64,000 nt of DNA from Vitis vinifera (Eukaryota > Streptophyta > Magnoliopsida > Vitales > Vitaceae), in the NCBI RefSeq assembly GCF_030704535.1, contig NC_081816.1, positions 15,426,001-15,490,000 on the forward strand, in the 5' to 3' direction. The notes beneath the pieces are model-generated. The model was not told where the DNA came from. It did not search any database and worked only from the letters and a program-made list of their open reading frames with translations. Position 1 is the first letter of the stretch. Each line of letters starts with the position of its first letter. A program made the translations under genes and the position numbers. This document shows positions 62,506 to 64,000 of the stretch, in pieces.

Positions 62506-63155
62506 ATTGGGAACCATATCAAACCTGAAAAAAGGAAGCTGGAAAGACACTAATTAAAAACAAAAGATAGAGGTTGAATAAAAGCAAGCTTAACTAAGCA
62601 CGTTGTGAATGTTCTTGGCACAGTTGATCTGGCCTGTTTTCATTGAGATTTAAGGACAATGAAGAAGAAAAGCAACGAAAGTTGTATATTCAAAGCCACT
62701 GCAGAAATGCAGAACTTCCATGTATAATTACAGCAATTCCTTACTTGGATTATGACAAACATAAAATAAAAATAAATAACTAAATAAAAATCCTAAATGA
62801 AGAAAATTTCTTCCCACATCTCTCTATTGAAAGTATGCGTGATACATAATTCATAATCAACCTGAACTACAGAGTAGATACAGCACAATAATTCATTTCA
62901 GAATAATATGTACCTAATTAAAATGAAACTACTATGTCCTTTGATCATACAACAAAGTAAATACAAGAGCCCACATGAATATATTTGTATTATTGAGCCT
63001 CAAATAAATTCTTTTTTGGATCACCAGTCACAATATTACTCAACAAAGCTAATATACAATAGTCAGAAATGACAAAAATCTCATGTTCCAGGTATCCATT
63101 TCTAGAACATCCTTTTTCTCTCTTGAAGGTCTAAACATTGCTCAGAGACACATTA
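62506..63155 (-). other. 3' flank of the PPR gene
   Basis: Non-coding DNA downstream of the PPR stop codon. It probably includes the 3' untranslated region, but I could not fix a polyadenylation site. Confidence 0.4.
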
Positions 63156-64000
63156 TTACGAAGCATTGTCTTCCACCAAGGTATCAACGTTCCCCATACC
63201 CTCGATCAAAGATAAATAGGTGCTATCATCTGGACTAATGCCTTTATTCACCATTTCTTTGAGAAGCTCTTCGGCAAGATCTCCCTCCTGGTTTTTGCAT
63301 AGGCATTTTATAAGGGCATTGTAAGTGAGAAGCGTAGGATTGAACCCTATACTCAACATCTCATCTCGAACTCTGAATGCATCCTTTATATCACCTCTTC
63401 TACCATACCCACTTATAAGGGTGTTGTAACTGATATGATCTGGCTTAATCCCCCTTCTCTTCATTTCATCAAGAAGCATTCGAGCTTCTTCAACTTTTCC
63501 TTCCCTACAACGTCCTTGCATCAATGTATTAAAGGTCACTTCATCAGGAGGAACACTCTTCCTGTCCATCTCCTTCAAAAGCATAAATGCACGTTCCACA
63601 TTCCCATTAGCACAATGGCCATCAACCATTGCATTGAACATTATAACATCAGGGGAGACTCCTTGATCCAATATCTTCTCAAACAAGTCATCTGCCTCCT
63701 TCATTCTGTTCCTTCTACTCAATACATAAATAAGTGATGTGTAAGTCACATGAGTAGGCTCAATTCCTTTACTCAGCATCTCATTGTGGAGATCAAATGC
63801 TTTCTTTGCATTCCCACATCTAGAATACCCATTAATCAAGATGTTATAGGTTATGGCATCAGGAATTATCCCCTTCTTTCTCATTTCTTTTATCATATCA
63901 TCAGCTTCACCCATCCTGCCTTCCATAAACAATGCATGAACCAACAAATTGTAAGTGGACACACTTGGCATGATTCCCTTCTTAACCATCTCATCTCTAT
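63156..64000 (-). CDS. P-class pentatricopeptide-repeat (PPR) protein, C-terminal part
   Basis: Partial gene: the frame is open through the right edge (RDEMVKKGIMPS continues upstream) and ends with TAA at 63,156-63,158. It codes for seven full 35-residue PPR motifs and the start of an eighth. Examples are ITYNILINGYSRCGNAKKAF, VTFNTLMQGRCREGKVEEAR and ISYNTLISGYGRRGDIKDAF. A short tail ends VEDNAS. No E or DYW domain follows, so it is P-class. Such proteins bind organellar RNA and act in its processing, stability or translation. The targeting peptide would be off-window. Base specificity can be partly read from residues 5 and 35 of each repeat (see findings). The organisation recalls Arabidopsis At2g15630-type mitochondrial PPRs, but that match is from memory. 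Confidence 0.95.
   Translation of the reverse strand, partial: RDEMVKKGIMPSVSTYNLLVHALFMEGRMGEADDMIKEMRKKGIIPDAITYNILINGYSRCGNAKKAFDLHNEMLSKGIEPTHVTYTSLIYVLSRRNRMKEADDLFEKILDQGVSPDVIMFNAMVDGHCANGNVERAFMLLKEMDRKSVPPDEVTFNTLMQGRCREGKVEEARMLLDEMKRRGIKPDHISYNTLISGYGRRGDIKDAFRVRDEMLSIGFNPTLLTYNALIKCLCKNQEGDLAEELLKEMVNKGISPDDSTYLSLIEGMGNVDTLVEDNAS

Noticed and set aside
1..64000. CRISPR arrays, operons, tRNA or rRNA genes
   Set aside because: No regularly spaced identical repeats with unique spacers were seen. The genome is eukaryotic, and I saw no convincing tRNA or rRNA sequence. A tRNAscan or Rfam run would settle small RNA genes.

Overview
This window looks like plant nuclear DNA, most likely from a woody eudicot. 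Grapevine (Vitis) is my impression from the style of the genes and repeats, but nothing here proves the species. It is very AT-rich, genes are sparse, introns are plant-like, and Ty1/copia and other LTR elements fill much of the intergenic space. I see no bacterial, organellar or viral genome features.

The main theme is a local cluster of four class III (secretory, haem) peroxidase loci. Three are on the minus strand: PRX-1 at 14,960-16,129, PRX-2 at 30,981-32,160 and PRX-3 at 45,750-46,909. One is on the plus strand: PRX-4 at 51,076-52,679. All share the same three-exon layout, with the same phase-0 and phase-1 introns at the same codons. PRX-1 and PRX-2 look intact (324 and 328 aa). PRX-3 is broken by a 14-bp deletion. 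PRX-4 is readable but has lost its C-terminal end.

Layout: 1-1,567 is the 5' end of a minus-strand copia element. 1,654-4,138 is a decayed plus-strand copia element. 4,140-19,660 (copy A) and 35,400-49,735 (copy B) are two direct copies of one segment that carries PRX-1 and PRX-3. Copy A has three LTR insertions (5,396-6,966; about 7,000-8,574; 9,421-10,986) that copy B lacks. Copy B has a near-complete copia element (39,516-44,253) whose empty target site is still visible in copy A. Both copies share a small TRIM-like element and a ~90-bp minisatellite, so those are older than the duplication. Between the copies lie LTR remnants, simple repeats, PRX-2 and a probable DNA-transposon relic.

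After PRX-4 there is about 10 kb of AT-rich DNA with no gene I can support, apart from a CACTA-like transposon end near 59,169 and a ~240-bp tandem duplication near 62,000-62,500. The window ends inside a P-class pentatricopeptide-repeat (PPR) gene on the minus strand, 63,156 to beyond 64,000.

I found no wholly new system. The most informative signals are a patchwork (gene-conversion-like) tract in PRX-1, the deletion in PRX-3, the relative dating of insertions from the two segment copies, and a palindrome-cored repeat array at 18,715-19,372. All counts were made by eye.
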